NCBI GenBank assembly: GCA_019916065.1
Contig: CM034241.1
Span: 682,001 to 746,000, forward strand
Length of the DNA stretch: 64,000 nt
Direction of reading: 5' to 3'
From: Vitellaria paradoxa
Taxonomy: Eukaryota > Streptophyta > Magnoliopsida > Ericales > Sapotaceae
Positions 21,104 through 32,010 of this stretch are shown piece after piece; the first letter of the stretch is position 1, and each line of letters opens with the position of its first letter. Below the pieces are notes generated by a model that was not told where the DNA came from, ran no database searches, and saw only the letters and a list, made by a program, of their open reading frames with translations. Made by a program: the position numbers and the translations under genes.

Positions 21104-22744
21104 TTAATGATAGTACAACTTTAGATGAGCTACATTCCATGGTCTTTTGATTGGCTTTCCCTCCATGTCAATTAACTTGTAGGCGCCATTGCCGAGCACC
21201 TCAGAAACGAGGAATGGTCCCTCCCAATTAGCTCCAAGCTTTCCTTCAGTTTGATTTTTCCTGCTTCCCATCAATTTTCTCAGCACCCAATCGCCAGTGC
21301 TGAATTCTCTACGTCTGACCCCTTTATTAAATTTCTTCCTTGTCTCTTGCTGGTAGTTGGCTAACCTTAGTGCTGCCAGTTCCCTTCTTTCATCGATTAG
21401 ATCCAGGCTTATTCCCATAGCTTGATCATTCTCCCCTCTGTCAAATGATAGAGTTCTGATGCTCGGGAGGCCAACTTCCAAGGGTATGACGGCTTCAACA
21501 CCGTAAGCCAGAGAGAAGGGAGATTCTCCAGTTGATCTTCTAGGGGTTGTTCGGTAGGTCCACAGTACTGATGGTAATTCATCCACCCATCTCCCTTTTG
21601 CCGCTTCCAGTCTTTTCTTAATCCCATTGAGAATGACTTTGTTCGTAGCTTCGGCTTGACCATTGCTTTGGGGGTAAGCTGGTGTAGAGTAAATATTCTT
21701 GATTCCATATCTAGAACAATATTCCCTAAATGGGGCACTGTCAAATTGCGTCCCATTGTCGGAAATAAGTGTCCTAGGGATGCCATACCTGGTAATGATG
21801 TTCTTCCAAATAAATCGAATGGTATCAGCATCTCTGATGTGAGCTAGGGGTTCTGCTTCCACCCACTTAGTAAAGTAGTCGGTGCCGACCACTAAGAACT
21901 TTCTATTTCCCGAAGCAGGAGGCAGGGGTCCCACAATGTCGAGTCCCCATTGAGCGAACGGCCAAGGGCTGGTAAGCGGGCTGAGTTCCTGGGCTGGCTG
22001 GTGAGGAATGGGGGCGAACTTCTGACATTTCTTGCATCTCCGGACATAGGCCTGAGCGTCATATCCCATCTTCGGCCACCAATACCCTTGAGTAATTGCT
22101 CGGTGCGCCAGTGATCTGCCCCCAGTATGTGCTCCACAGACACCTTCATGAAGCTCATAAAGAAAGTCTTGCACTTTATCGGGATGAACACAAAGAAGAT
22201 AGGGGCCTGTGAATGACTTTTTGTATAACTTCTGGTCAGGAGAGAGCCAAAACCTGGCGGCTTTTATTCTTAGCTTCTTTGCTTCTGTCTTGTCTTCGGG
22301 AAGTGTTCCGTCTTTCAAGTAAGTGATGATTGGATCCATCCAAGATGGGGCTAGGTCAGCGCACATTACCTCTACGTCTTTCGTTATGCTCGGCCTCTTT
22401 ATGACTTCCATAAAGACCTGGTCAGTTAACCTTATTTGAGAAGAGGCGGCTAGCGTTGCAAGTGCATCAGCGTGAGCATTATGATCCCTGCCAATGAGCT
22501 CTACGCTAGCTTTATTAAAGCTTTCAATTCTCTTCTTCGCTACTTCTAAATACTCCGCCATCTTTTCACTTCTAGCCATATACTCACCCTTCAGCTGGTT
22601 AGCAACCAACTGAGAGTCAGTCCTTATTACAATATCATCTGCCATCAACCGCCGAGCGATGTCGAGTCCAGCCAGGAGAGCTTCATACTCCGCTTCATTA
22701 TTAGTAACCTCGAACTCGAGTTTTATTGCATATTCTATTGAGAC
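21104..22744 (-). CDS. Tat element pol, downstream part: second RNase H and integrase
   Basis: An open minus-strand frame of 547 codons. It starts inside the second, archaeal-like RNase H domain (EAEYEALLAGL, then RTDSQLVANQL), then integrase with the zinc-binding H-H-C-C (HEGVCGAHTGG and RRCKKCQKF), and the D-D-E core (D in WGLDIVGP, D in SDNGTQF, E in NGQAEATNK), ending after a chromo-less basic tail (KLIDMEGKPIKRPW). It is offset by one base from the upstream pol frame, as if one G were lost from a run near 22744-22746, so RNase H and integrase are cut off from the reverse transcriptase. Confidence 0.9.
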   Translation of the reverse strand, partial: VSIEYAIKLEFEVTNNEAEYEALLAGLDIARRLMADDIVIRTDSQLVANQLKGEYMARSEKMAEYLEVAKKRIESFNKASVELIGRDHNAHADALATLAASSQIRLTDQVFMEVIKRPSITKDVEVMCADLAPSWMDPIITYLKDGTLPEDKTEAKKLRIKAARFWLSPDQKLYKKSFTGPYLLCVHPDKVQDFLYELHEGVCGAHTGGRSLAHRAITQGYWWPKMGYDAQAYVRRCKKCQKFAPIPHQPAQELSPLTSPWPFAQWGLDIVGPLPPASGNRKFLVVGTDYFTKWVEAEPLAHIRDADTIRFIWKNIITRYGIPRTLISDNGTQFDSAPFREYCSRYGIKNIYSTPAYPQSNGQAEATNKVILNGIKKRLEAAKGRWVDELPSVLWTYRTTPRRSTGESPFSLAYGVEAVIPLEVGLPSIRTLSFDRGENDQAMGISLDLIDERRELAALRLANYQQETRKKFNKGVRRREFSTGDWVLRKLMGSRKNQTEGKLGANWEGPFLVSEVLGNGAYKLIDMEGKPIKRPWNVAHLKLYYH

Positions 22745-25372
22745 CCTTCTGGCGTGGTCAGAACTATGCCCACGCCGCCTCCTTTTCTAGTCGAAGATCC
22801 GTCAACCTCTATCTGCCAAGGTTGTTCGGCCTCATTATGTTCGGCCGGGGCAGACTTTATTTCAACATGCCATACGTCTTTTGTTTGACCACAGGCTGGT
22901 GTGGAAAATTCCGCTACAAAATCGGCCAGGACTTGAGCCTTTATCGCGGTTCTTGGGATGAATTTTATGTCGAATGTGCCAAGGGAAACTGCCCACTTTG
23001 CTAGCCGACCCGACACATCAGCCCTCTTTAAGACATGGCCAATTGGCTGATCGGTGACAACTTGAATGGTGTGTGCATGGAAATAATGGGCTAGCTTCCT
23101 GGATGCCATTATTAATGCCAAGGTCAGCTTCTCTAGGGGAAGATATCTGGTCTCCGCTCCTTGCATTGTTTTGCTCACATAGTAAATAGGATGCTGCTTC
23201 CCTTGTTCCTCTCTCAGCAAGACGGCGCTGACTGCATGCTCTGAGACTGCCAGATATAGCTGCAAAATATCCTCCGGCTGCGGTGTTGACAATATCGGGA
23301 CGGTTGTCAGGTATTCTTTAAGCTTTTCCAGTGCCGCATCCGCCTCAGCATCCCATTGCATCTTATTGGCCCCTTTGAGCAGTCTAAAGAATGGTCGGCA
23401 CTTGTCGGATGATCTGCTAATAAACCGGTTGAGTGCCGCCACCATCCCTGTGAGCTTCTGGACCTCTTTTTTAGTACGTGGAGGAGAAACAGATTGGATG
23501 GCACGTATTTGCTCGGGATCAGCCTCAATTCCCCTTCTGCTCACCAGGTGGCCCAAAAATTTACCCGAGCCTACTCCGAAGGCGCACTTGGCAGCATTTA
23601 ATTTCAACCCATACCAATCAAGGGTAGAGAAAACATGCTGGAGATGTTGGAGATGAGTGTTCAGCTCCTTACTTTTCACCACCATATCATCAATGTAGAC
23701 CTCCATCGTCTGTCCGAGGTCTTCTTTGAATATTTTCGTGACCAACCGTTGATAGGTGGCTCCAGCGTTCTTCAGCCCGAATGGCATAACTCTGTAACAG
23801 TATATGCCTCGGGGGGTTATGAAAGAAGTTTTCTCCTCATCAGGGCCGAACATGGGGATCTGGTGATATCCCCTATAAGCGTCCAGGAACGACATCCTGG
23901 AACATCCAGCGGTTGAATCAACGAGTTGGTCGATCTTTGGCAGGGGGAATGGATCCTTAGGACAGGCCTTGTTCAGGTCTGTGTAGTCTACGCAGACTCT
24001 CCACTTCCCATTCTTCTTTTTGACCACGACTGTATTGGCCAACCACTCCGGGTATGAGACTTCCCGAATGGCTTCCGCCTCTAACAGTCGGCCGACCTCC
24101 TCTATGACAGCCTCTGCGTGTTGGAGAGCTGATCGCCTTGCTTTTTGTACCACAGGTTTTACCCCCGGATTCACATTCAACTTATGAGTTATGACTTCGG
24201 GGGAAATACCTGGCATTTCGTGTGGAGTCCAGGCGAACGTCCCAATATTCTTCAAGAGCATCTCCGTTAGCTCTAGTTTCTCCTCGGCGCTCAGGTTAGC
24301 GCCGATCAGGAAGAATCTATCATCCTCAACCGGGCCAATTTGATATTTCTCCAAACCCTCTGTGGCTTTCATCTGCGGATCACCATCGACATCATCGATC
24401 TTTAGCGTGTCCTCGGGTAGTTCCGCCAGTTGGACTTGTTCAGGGATCGTTTTGGATTTTAGGGCTGCAGAGAAGCACTTTTGGGAGGTATTTTGATCCC
24501 CCAAAATAGAGATCACTTCCCCGCAATATGGGAACTTCAAAACCTGGTGGTAGGTTGAGGGGACCGCCTTTAAAGCGTGAATCCACGATCTTCCTACTAT
24601 AGCGTTGTAGGAAGAGGGGGAGTCCACGACAGTGAACTCAACCTCTTGCTCCACCGGACCCACGCGGACAGGAATGACGACTCTGCCCAGAGGCCAGACA
24701 GGAGCAGAATTGAATCCTATGAGCGGGCATTTTGCCGGTTCCAGATCTTCTTCAGTTAATCCGAGCTTCTTAAATAAGCTCAGGAACATGACTTCTGTTG
24801 AGCTTCCTGGATCTACCAGGATTCTTCTTACTTCTGAATCAAACATGCCCAGAGTGACCACCAGGGCATCATTGTGCGGTAGCTGAACACCAGGATGCTC
24901 GTCTTCATGAAAAGTGATTTCCTCCATGGCGGCTGTCCTTGGGCGCTTGTTCGGCTGACCCGCAACGCCCAAGATTTCTTTACTTGGTGGATTGGGGGCA
25001 TGATTGATGACACTCTGGGGCCGCCGCTCCATATGAATCACATGGATGACTGCAGGTCTTGGGACATCCCTACGTGCCCTGGCTCTTGGTGGGGGTTGAA
25101 CCTCTTCGGCAGCGTCTTCCCCGGCAGTCTCTTCTCGTTGCCTCCTCGGCTCTCTGTCCTGGGGGGCTGCTTCTTTAGTTCTGCCCTCATCTACGAACTC
25201 TTTAAGGTGGCCTCTGCGCACCAATTCTTTCAGATGATGTCGCAACGATCGGCAGGCTCCGGTGCGATGCCCCTTGTCTTGATGGTACGCACAGGAGTTT
25301 TTGGAATTCTCCTTCCCAGGGAAATCCGGCAGCTTTCCGGGCCATCTGAAATATGGCCTATTTTTTATTTGG
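22735..25372 (-). CDS. Tat element pol, upstream part: gag zinc region, protease, reverse transcriptase, RNase H
   Basis: A single minus-strand frame. It begins with the gag tail (CAYHQDKGHRTGAC, a degenerate zinc-knuckle-like motif). An aspartic protease follows with active-site region LVDPGSSTEV, then reverse transcriptase with MPFGLKNAGATYQ and the catalytic VYIDDMVVK, then the first (gypsy) RNase H around YLAVSEHAVSAVL. It enters the second RNase H (VDGSSTRKGGGVG) and stops at 22735-22737 because of the one-base offset. It is also out of frame with gag at about 25372, where a C run appears one base too long. Protein made from this copy would be incomplete. Confidence 0.9.
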
Positions 25373-26725
25373 GGAGAGGATCTTGAAGATTGGCTCCTTG
25401 AACACCGTATTGACCGCTTCAAAGACGGACTTCCCCTCATCAATGAATCGGCGGCCATCTCCCCGTCTTTTCTCTCTTGTTTGGCTCTGGGATATCCTTT
25501 CTTTCTGTTCGGCCGGCTGCGTCTCGTCCTCCACCTTGGCGTACTTCTCGACTCGGCACATAAGATCTGACATGTTGGCGGCTGGCTTTTTGGTCAAGGA
25601 GAGCCACAGCCTGTCCTCCTTCCGCAACCCTAGTTTAAACGAGGTGACTGCCAATTGCTCCGAGCATTCTCCCACCTCATTGTAGAGCTCCAGGTAGCGG
25701 CGAGAATAATCTCTCAAGGATTCCCCGGACTTTCTTTTCATTGTGAGGAGAACGTCAGCGGTTTTGGGCTGTTTTGTGTTAGCCAAAAACCAGGGTGACG
25801 AACTCCTCGGCCAGTTGCTGCCAACACCGAATGCTGTCAGGGGGCAGTTTATGGAACCACTGAAGCGCTGTATCTCCAAAACTGGAAGGGAATACTTTGC
25901 ACATAAGGTGATCGTTGCTGTTCCATAATGTCATGGCCTGCATGTAATGACGGTAGTGGGCCAGGGGGTCAGTTCTCCCATCATAGAGATTAAGTCTCGG
26001 AGTTTGGAATTTCTCTGGAGGCTCCGCATCGATTATTTCATCGACGAATGGGGAGGCAGAGATTCGCCCCAGGGCTTTCCTTGCCATCATTCGTGTGCTC
26101 AGGCCCTAAGCACCCCATTCCTCTGCTTGCCCCAACTCTTCCATCTTTGCCTTTCCCGCTTTCTTGCGCTTCAAAGTTAGCTCTTCTTGGTCCGAGCTAT
26201 CCGCCTCCTCTGAGTGCGCCTCCAGCACCTTTTTTGAGGAACTCCTTTGGTGATGCGCTTTGATGGGTGCGTCAACGTCAGATCTCACGTCACGTTTTGC
26301 GACGGGTTTAGCACGGCGCGAGTCCTTCCTAGAAGGAGAGACATCACGTCGCGAGCGAGAGCGCACCTCCTTCTGTTCATGGGTGTCCCCGTCATCCTCA
26401 TCAGTGGGGTCCTTGTAAAGAGCATCGTAACTTTCATCAGATTCCGAGTCGGATTGCCCAGAATCAGCTGCACGGCTAGCAGGGGACTTTCCCTTTTCCT
26501 TACTCAATTCCAGCAGAATCTCCTCCAATTCTGCCTGCTTTTCACTAGGCCTTAACCATCAGCTCCTCTCTCCGTTTTAGTACCTCAGGATCCTCCATTT
26601 TTCTTCTCCGGGCATGCTCCAGACCTGGAGTCCGGATAACCAACGCACTCCTTTAGTTTTGGCAGGAGTGGAACCGTCCCCTGCCCGTGGAGATGGTGGT
26701 GGGGTAGTGTTTCCTCCTGAAGTCA
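25373..26725 (-). pseudogene. Tat element gag, broken by indels and a stop
   Basis: Capsid-like sequence is recognisable: DPLAHYRHYMQAM, LQWFHKLPPDSI, then SLRDYSRRYLELYNEV, an acidic/basic N-terminal linker and EDPEVLKRREEL near 26590. The frame is interrupted at about 25372 (extra C), about 25790 (extra G before TTTTTGGC), 26106-26108 (in-frame TAG) and about 26550 and 26620 (frame changes). A likely original start is the ATG near 26725. The damage is out of proportion to the very similar LTRs. Confidence 0.8.
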
Positions 26726-26803
26726 TTATGTGGACAAGTACTGGAGACTTGACAAAGAAACAAGAAAAAAGCTAGTGAACAACAATGCTGGGCTAGACAA
26801 CGA

Positions 26804-26821
26804 GCCCCACGGTGGGCGCCA
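26804..26821 (-). other. Primer-binding site of the Tat element
   Basis: On the element's strand TGGCGCCCACCGTGGGGC begins two bases after the 5' LTR. It starts with the TGG expected to pair with a tRNA CCA tail. Similar sites in rice RIRE-type elements are assigned to tRNA-Arg; the tRNA was not checked here. Confidence 0.75.
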
Positions 26822-26823
26822 AA

Positions 26824-27728
26824 TGTTCGGCAGCAGAAATTACCGCCGGAACTGCTGACCACGCCAACCGGAAATGCAATCGCCGACCTGCCGAACAAAG
26901 ACAGAAAGAAAGGTGACGGCCGGAGAGGAGGTCTCAGGCCGGAAAACCCTCCGATGATTAAGTCAGCAAGTCGCTTAAGAAAGGAAGCTTTATGGAAGTA
27001 AGGGAGTCAAAGCTTAAGTTGGCAATAGTCCGCTTACCTTTGTGGTTCAGTAGAATATCCTATATATAGTGGTCTGAGTGATGATTAAAGTATACCTACG
27101 ACTTGACGTTACGCACACTGCCGTGTCCCTCTTTTCTATCCTTGCTTTAAATACTCTTCCCCTTCATTTAATGCCTCAGACCCCTCATTAATACAACATG
27201 CCTTTCATTTAATGCTTCTGGCGGCTTAACACGGCATTACAACCGGAATTTCAAGGTCAGACTGTCTTCCTGTCACATCAGCCACCAAATCGTGACGAGA
27301 TAGACCGATTTAGTTACATCCCCAGAGACAAGTACCCAGTTCAATCTTAACTAAGGTGCATTTATGGTCACGAGCCCTCTTTAAAGGCCGTGGGTCCCAG
27401 GTTCGACATTTACTAGCCGCCAACAGATAGGCCGAGCAAACTAGCTTCCAAGAACCTCAGCTATAGCCACGTGGTAATACACTATTTATTGATGTCGAGG
27501 TTCAGGGTACTCTTTGGAACACTAACTCTGAATCGTGTGTTCACGTATAACACTCACGTGGAACTCTCGTGCCAATAATCAGTTGTTCGGCGGGACGCCA
27601 CGTGTCCCGACGGAACGTGCTCGGCAAATGATTACGTGGCTTATGTGAGTATGCTCGGCACTGTGCCACGTGGCACCAGACTAAACCTGTTCGGCACAAG
27701 TACAGCTTTAGTATTATTTCGCCCAACA
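26824..27728 (-). repeat. 5' LTR of the Tat element
   Basis: This 905-bp LTR is identical in length to the left copy with 7 substitutions. TATA-like sequence lies at about 27060-27069. It is followed at 27729-27733 by GAAAT, the target-site duplication. Confidence 0.95.
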
Positions 27729-27733
27729 GAAAT

Positions 27734-28500
27734 ATAAACTAACCAAACCTAAATCGTAATTTTAAGCATATTACACTATTAAATCCAACTAAAATATGAC
27801 CCAATAAACTAATATTAGATAGAACATTATATTTAATATTTTTGAATCCTTACCTTTAGTAAGGCAATGTTAAATGCACTTTATTTTTGAATTCTTATGC
27901 TCCAAAGAAGTCTTGCCAACCAATGCGCTAAAATTAGTGGTTTTGAATTCATAAGGGAGTACATGTGTTCGAAATATTCGATCGCCCATTTTTTTTAATA
28001 GGAAATTACAAGTACCAAAATACATTTTTACTATCTTGTGACACCACTATCTATTGGATGCCCTAAAACCTCTTTAACATTTGCTTTTTCAAAATTTGCC
28101 CTTCTAACTATTTAATAAGATTATAGCTTATTTCTCAAAGTTACCATCAGGTTTAAAAGGCATATTTTCGAAAGGAGAATGATAATATCAAATTTACTTT
28201 TGCTATGGTTAGGGTGTTTATTACATTATTTATATGTGTTAAATACATTGATGATTGTACATTACTTTAAATAAAATAAGGTTACTCTAGCTGAAATGAG
28301 TTTAAATTTATCTCCTTTTAAGAAATAATTTACAAATATATATTTTTTTTATTTGGGCCCCCCGAGGGAAGGGATTAATATCCTGCTCTAAAAAATATGT
28401 CTTGCAATTTCTAACGCCTATAAATTATAATTGAAAGTTGAAGCCCATACACAAACATAATTAGAACAGAAAATTGTATCCAAGTTATACTTTGTAATCT
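27734..28500. other. AT-rich spacer
   Basis: No gene or named repeat is recognised. The segment around 27905-27990 has tRNA-like fragments (GTGTTCGAAAT) but no convincing SINE structure. Confidence 0.4.
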
Positions 28501-29650
28501 TTTAAAACTATTAGTCACACCCAAAAAAAAGTATTGCCTTTAAGTCACATTAATGTGGAAAGTTTTGTATTTAAGTCATACTTTTGAGTGGGTCCCACGA
28601 GTTTGTTTTAAATATAGTTTCTAATATACTGATAATATCCTTTATTTCTATAACAAAGTTACACAAGTTATTTTCGGGAATTCCGGGAATCACGTGAAGA
28701 TATGGTTTACTGAGAATCACGCTTCTTCCGTTTTTTTTTCTTTCCTTATTTTCAGTTTCATTATTTACAGTCTTAGTCGTGAAGATATTAAGAAGATAGA
28801 GTTTATTTGGCCTATCTTCTTCATGGATTGATTTTACCGATTGGCGTTTTGAGCTATCTTCAAAATAGTATCGGTACTGTTTCAAAAAATATGATGATGT
28901 TAGCTCGTATGGTTGGTTTGTGTTATGTATCGATTGATGTTTTTTAGGCAGTATGAAAACAGTACCGGCCCAAAACAGTACCGGTACTGTTTTCAACACA
29001 GTGCCGATACTGTTTTATCGGTACTGTTTTCAAAATAGTACCGGTACTGTTTTCAAAACAGCACCATGAATTGTAAGCAAATGACGAGTTTTAAGGGCAA
29101 GAGAAATCCATGAGCCCATCGAGCTATCTTCAAAACAGTACCGGTACTGTTTCAAAAAATATGATGATGTTGGCTCATATAATTGGTTTGTGTTATGTAT
29201 CGATTGATATTTTTTAAGCAGTATGAAAACAATACCGGTCTAAAACAGTACCGGTACTGTTTTCAAAACAGCACCATGAATTATAAGCAGATGACAAGTT
29301 TTGGGTAAGAGAAATTCATGAGGTTGATTAGCATTTTGAGTTATTTTCAAAACAGTACCGGTACTGTTTCAAAATCAAAAAAAATAAAGATACTTAGGAA
29401 TGATGATCGATTTAGGTTTTTTCCAAATAGTTTTGATTTTGTTTCTAAAAATCGGTTTTACTTGCTTTGCAAAGAAGATGGAAAGTCACGAAAGTTATGA
29501 GTGAAGTGTGCACTATTTTCGGATAAAACTGACAGTTTTGAAATGTGATGAAAAACGCATGATATCTTTTTTTATCTTTTTGTTGTAAGTGTGACTTATT
29601 TACAAATAAGTTTTTTAGGTATGACTTAAATCCTTATAAGTCCGTAGATA
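28500..29650. repeat. Repeat array built around the palindrome ACAGTACCGGTACTGT
   Basis: Perfect copies lie at 28976-28991, 29135-29150, 29245-29260 and 29352-29367. A one-mismatch copy is at 29036-29051, and degenerate copies lie near 28866, 28961, 29000 and 29018. They sit in longer tandem units: a block from CAAAAAATATGATGATGTT through AGCACCATGAATT repeats at about 28880-29075 and 29150-29290. The outer parts (AAGTCATAC near 28578 and ATGACTTAAATC near 29620) look like inverted ends. No gene is evident. Confidence 0.8.
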
Positions 29651-30018
29651 GTGACCGGCCTCCAAAAACCCCTAATTAGAACTACTTACCCAACTGACAT
29701 TAGTTGACTTAAAAATAATATATATGTAACATTTCTTTTGACTTTTCCGTGTTTAGACCTTAATTTTCTTTAAGTAATTTTACACTTACACCCAACTCTT
29801 ACACCCATATTTATACTCCGTTAATTTGTATTGATAAGTATTCGTAGTGACTAGTCCAATTGGTTCAAAATCATTACAGCCACAAAATGTTACCTTCTAC
29901 TTTTTTTTAATGGCTAAAACGACATAGTTTTTACAACTGTGATGATTTGAACCAAATGCACTGGTCACCATGGATGGTGACCAATACAAATTGGCAGGGT
30001 GTAAGAGTTAGTTGTAAG

Positions 30019-30630
30019 TAGGGATGTCAAATATACTCGTACCCGGTGGGTTCCCGTTTCACTCGTCCCATTCGGAGAGGGTATGGGATGTTAATAGCAG
30101 GGACGGGGACAGATATGAAAATTTAAAATGTTACCCGAACGGGTACGGAGACGGGTACGATAGTCCCTACCCCGTCCCGTACCCGTTTAAATATTTATTT
30201 GTTAATTTTGTTGGCGTGGTAGAAGTCTCACATCGGTTTCTCACAAAGAAGTGGAGGCCTTGTAAGGTTATAAATAAATGCCTCTTTCTCTTTAATTAAG
30301 TGCACCAGTCAAAGTCAAAATTTTATATATATATTTTTAATTTTTATTTAATATATATATGTAATATATATTTTTATTTAATATATATAACATTTATAAT
30401 AATTTTAAATATTTATTTTATACATATAATATATAATTTGTAATAGTTAGTATATTTGGTGGGTAAATGAGGACAGGAACGGAGAATTCATTACCTCATG
30501 GGGACAGGTATGGGAAAACTTTTTTTCCCCGAAACAGAAATAGGGACGGGGACGGGTAAGGCTATTGCTAAATGGAGAGGGAGACGGGAAAGATCATACT
30601 CGCCTCATACCCGCGCCGTTGACATCCCTA
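30019..30630. mobile_element. Non-autonomous hAT (Ac-like) element
   Basis: The terminal inverted repeats are TAGGGATGTCAA (30019-30030) and TTGACATCCCTA (30619-30630). The 8-bp flanks GTTGTAAG (30011-30018) and GTTATAAG (30631-30638) match at 7 of 8, consistent with an hAT target duplication. The subterminal regions are rich in GGGACGGG/CCCGTACCC motifs in both orientations, like Ac-type ends. It is 612 bp with no transposase. Confidence 0.8.
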
Positions 30631-30638
30631 GTTATAAG

Positions 30639-32010
30639 CGTAGTTTTACTAATTTTCTTTTTTGATAAGATGGTAGAATATAGCATTCGTGTTTGACTTT
30701 GAGAGGAAATTGTGAACACGTAAAGTTGTACTCGAACCTACTAATCAAAAGGTTAGGCCACCATTTTTTTCTTAAAAAGGATAATTTAATTAATTAATTT
30801 GCAACTTATAAACTTATTTTGTAAAATTAGTTTATTAATAGAAGCACAAAAGCCTCCGATACATATTTTTTTAATAATAAAAAAAATTTAAAATCTATAG
30901 ATTAAGATTGGCACAATATGACTCGAGATAAAAACTAAAGCCTGTTTGATAATACTGTTGTTTTTCTACTTACGTTTATATATTTATGTTTTCTACTTTG
31001 TTTTCTGTTATTATTATTTTTTTCTAAAATGAAAACTGAAACTGTATTTGCAAATACAATTTTGTTTACAATTATTAATTTTTTATTTTCATAAAATATT
31101 TAATTTTATTAGTTTTTTAAAAATTAATTAATTTAATAAATAATTTTATGTTAATTTAATTATATTATTTATTAAAAATAATTGAATAAAATATAAATAT
31201 TATATCATTTAATCTAATAAATATAAAATATATTAATTATAATTTAATTATATTATTTACTAAAAATAACTGAATAAAATATATTTCATAATAATTAAAT
31301 AATTTAATTACGTATTTATTAAAAATAATTTATTAAAATGTATTTCATATTAAATTAATTAATTAAATTAAATTAACTATTAAATAATTTAATTTAATTA
31401 TGATATTTATTAAAAATAATTTAATAAAAATATTTCCTATTAATTAAATTAACTAATTTAATTTAATTATTTATTAGAAATAAATTAATAATATATATTA
31501 CATATTAATTTAATTAATTTAATGTAATTATATTATTTATTAAAATAATTTATTTTACTATAATGTAACAAAAACAGACAAAGTATAAAAATTGACGAAA
31601 TATTTGCTAACAAGAAAAAATAAAGAGTGAAAATACATTTTTTTCTATTTTCAGTTTTCCCTTTATGTTTTCATTTTTTAGAAAAAAAAAAAAAAGAAAA
31701 AAGTAAATAGATTTAACAAACATATTTTTTTGCTAATTTATAAAATTTTAAAAATATAAAAAAAAAAAGAAAACAAAAACGTTACAAAAAAGTAATGTCC
31801 CGAGCCAAGAAATAAGTTACTAGCACGGCCTGCCAATTAAAGGGGCACGAAAACAATACACAGGAGGAAAAAGATACATAGGACATCCTCAGATCCTCTT
31901 GTAATGTAAAAGAAGCGACATTAAAAGATTTTGTTCTTTAAAACCAAATATGTATTTAAAAAATAAAACATTGAAAAAAAAATAACAATGAAAAAACACC
32001 TTCACAGGTG
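30639..32010. other. AT-rich spacer with palindromic AT repeat
   Basis: About 30945-31790 is a degenerate AT-rich array (AATTAATTAAATT-type palindromes) that begins AAGCCTGTTTGATAATAC. It contains AACAAAAACAGACAAAG and purine-rich sequence like the repeats at 3420-3600 and 4384-4640. The rest is the 3' flank of the next gene. No coding sequence is seen. Confidence 0.5.

Larger units (their letters stand above)
15651..27728 (-). mobile_element. Complete Ty3/gypsy LTR retrotransposon, Tat lineage, 12.1 kb
   Basis: The element runs on the minus strand, so its 5' LTR is the right-hand one. Two 905-bp LTRs with TG...CA ends (15651-16555 and 26824-27728) differ at 7 positions with no indel. GAAAT flanks it at 15646-15650 and 27729-27733. 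Inside, in transcription order, are a primer-binding site, a damaged gag, protease, reverse transcriptase, RNase H, a second RNase H-like domain, integrase, a tandem-repeat region, an antisense intron-bearing gene and a polypurine tract. Dual RNase H, tandem repeats after pol and an antisense ORF before the 3' LTR are the known marks of Tat elements (Retand, Grande, Ogre, RIRE2). Less than 1% LTR divergence means a recent insertion. Confidence 0.95.
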
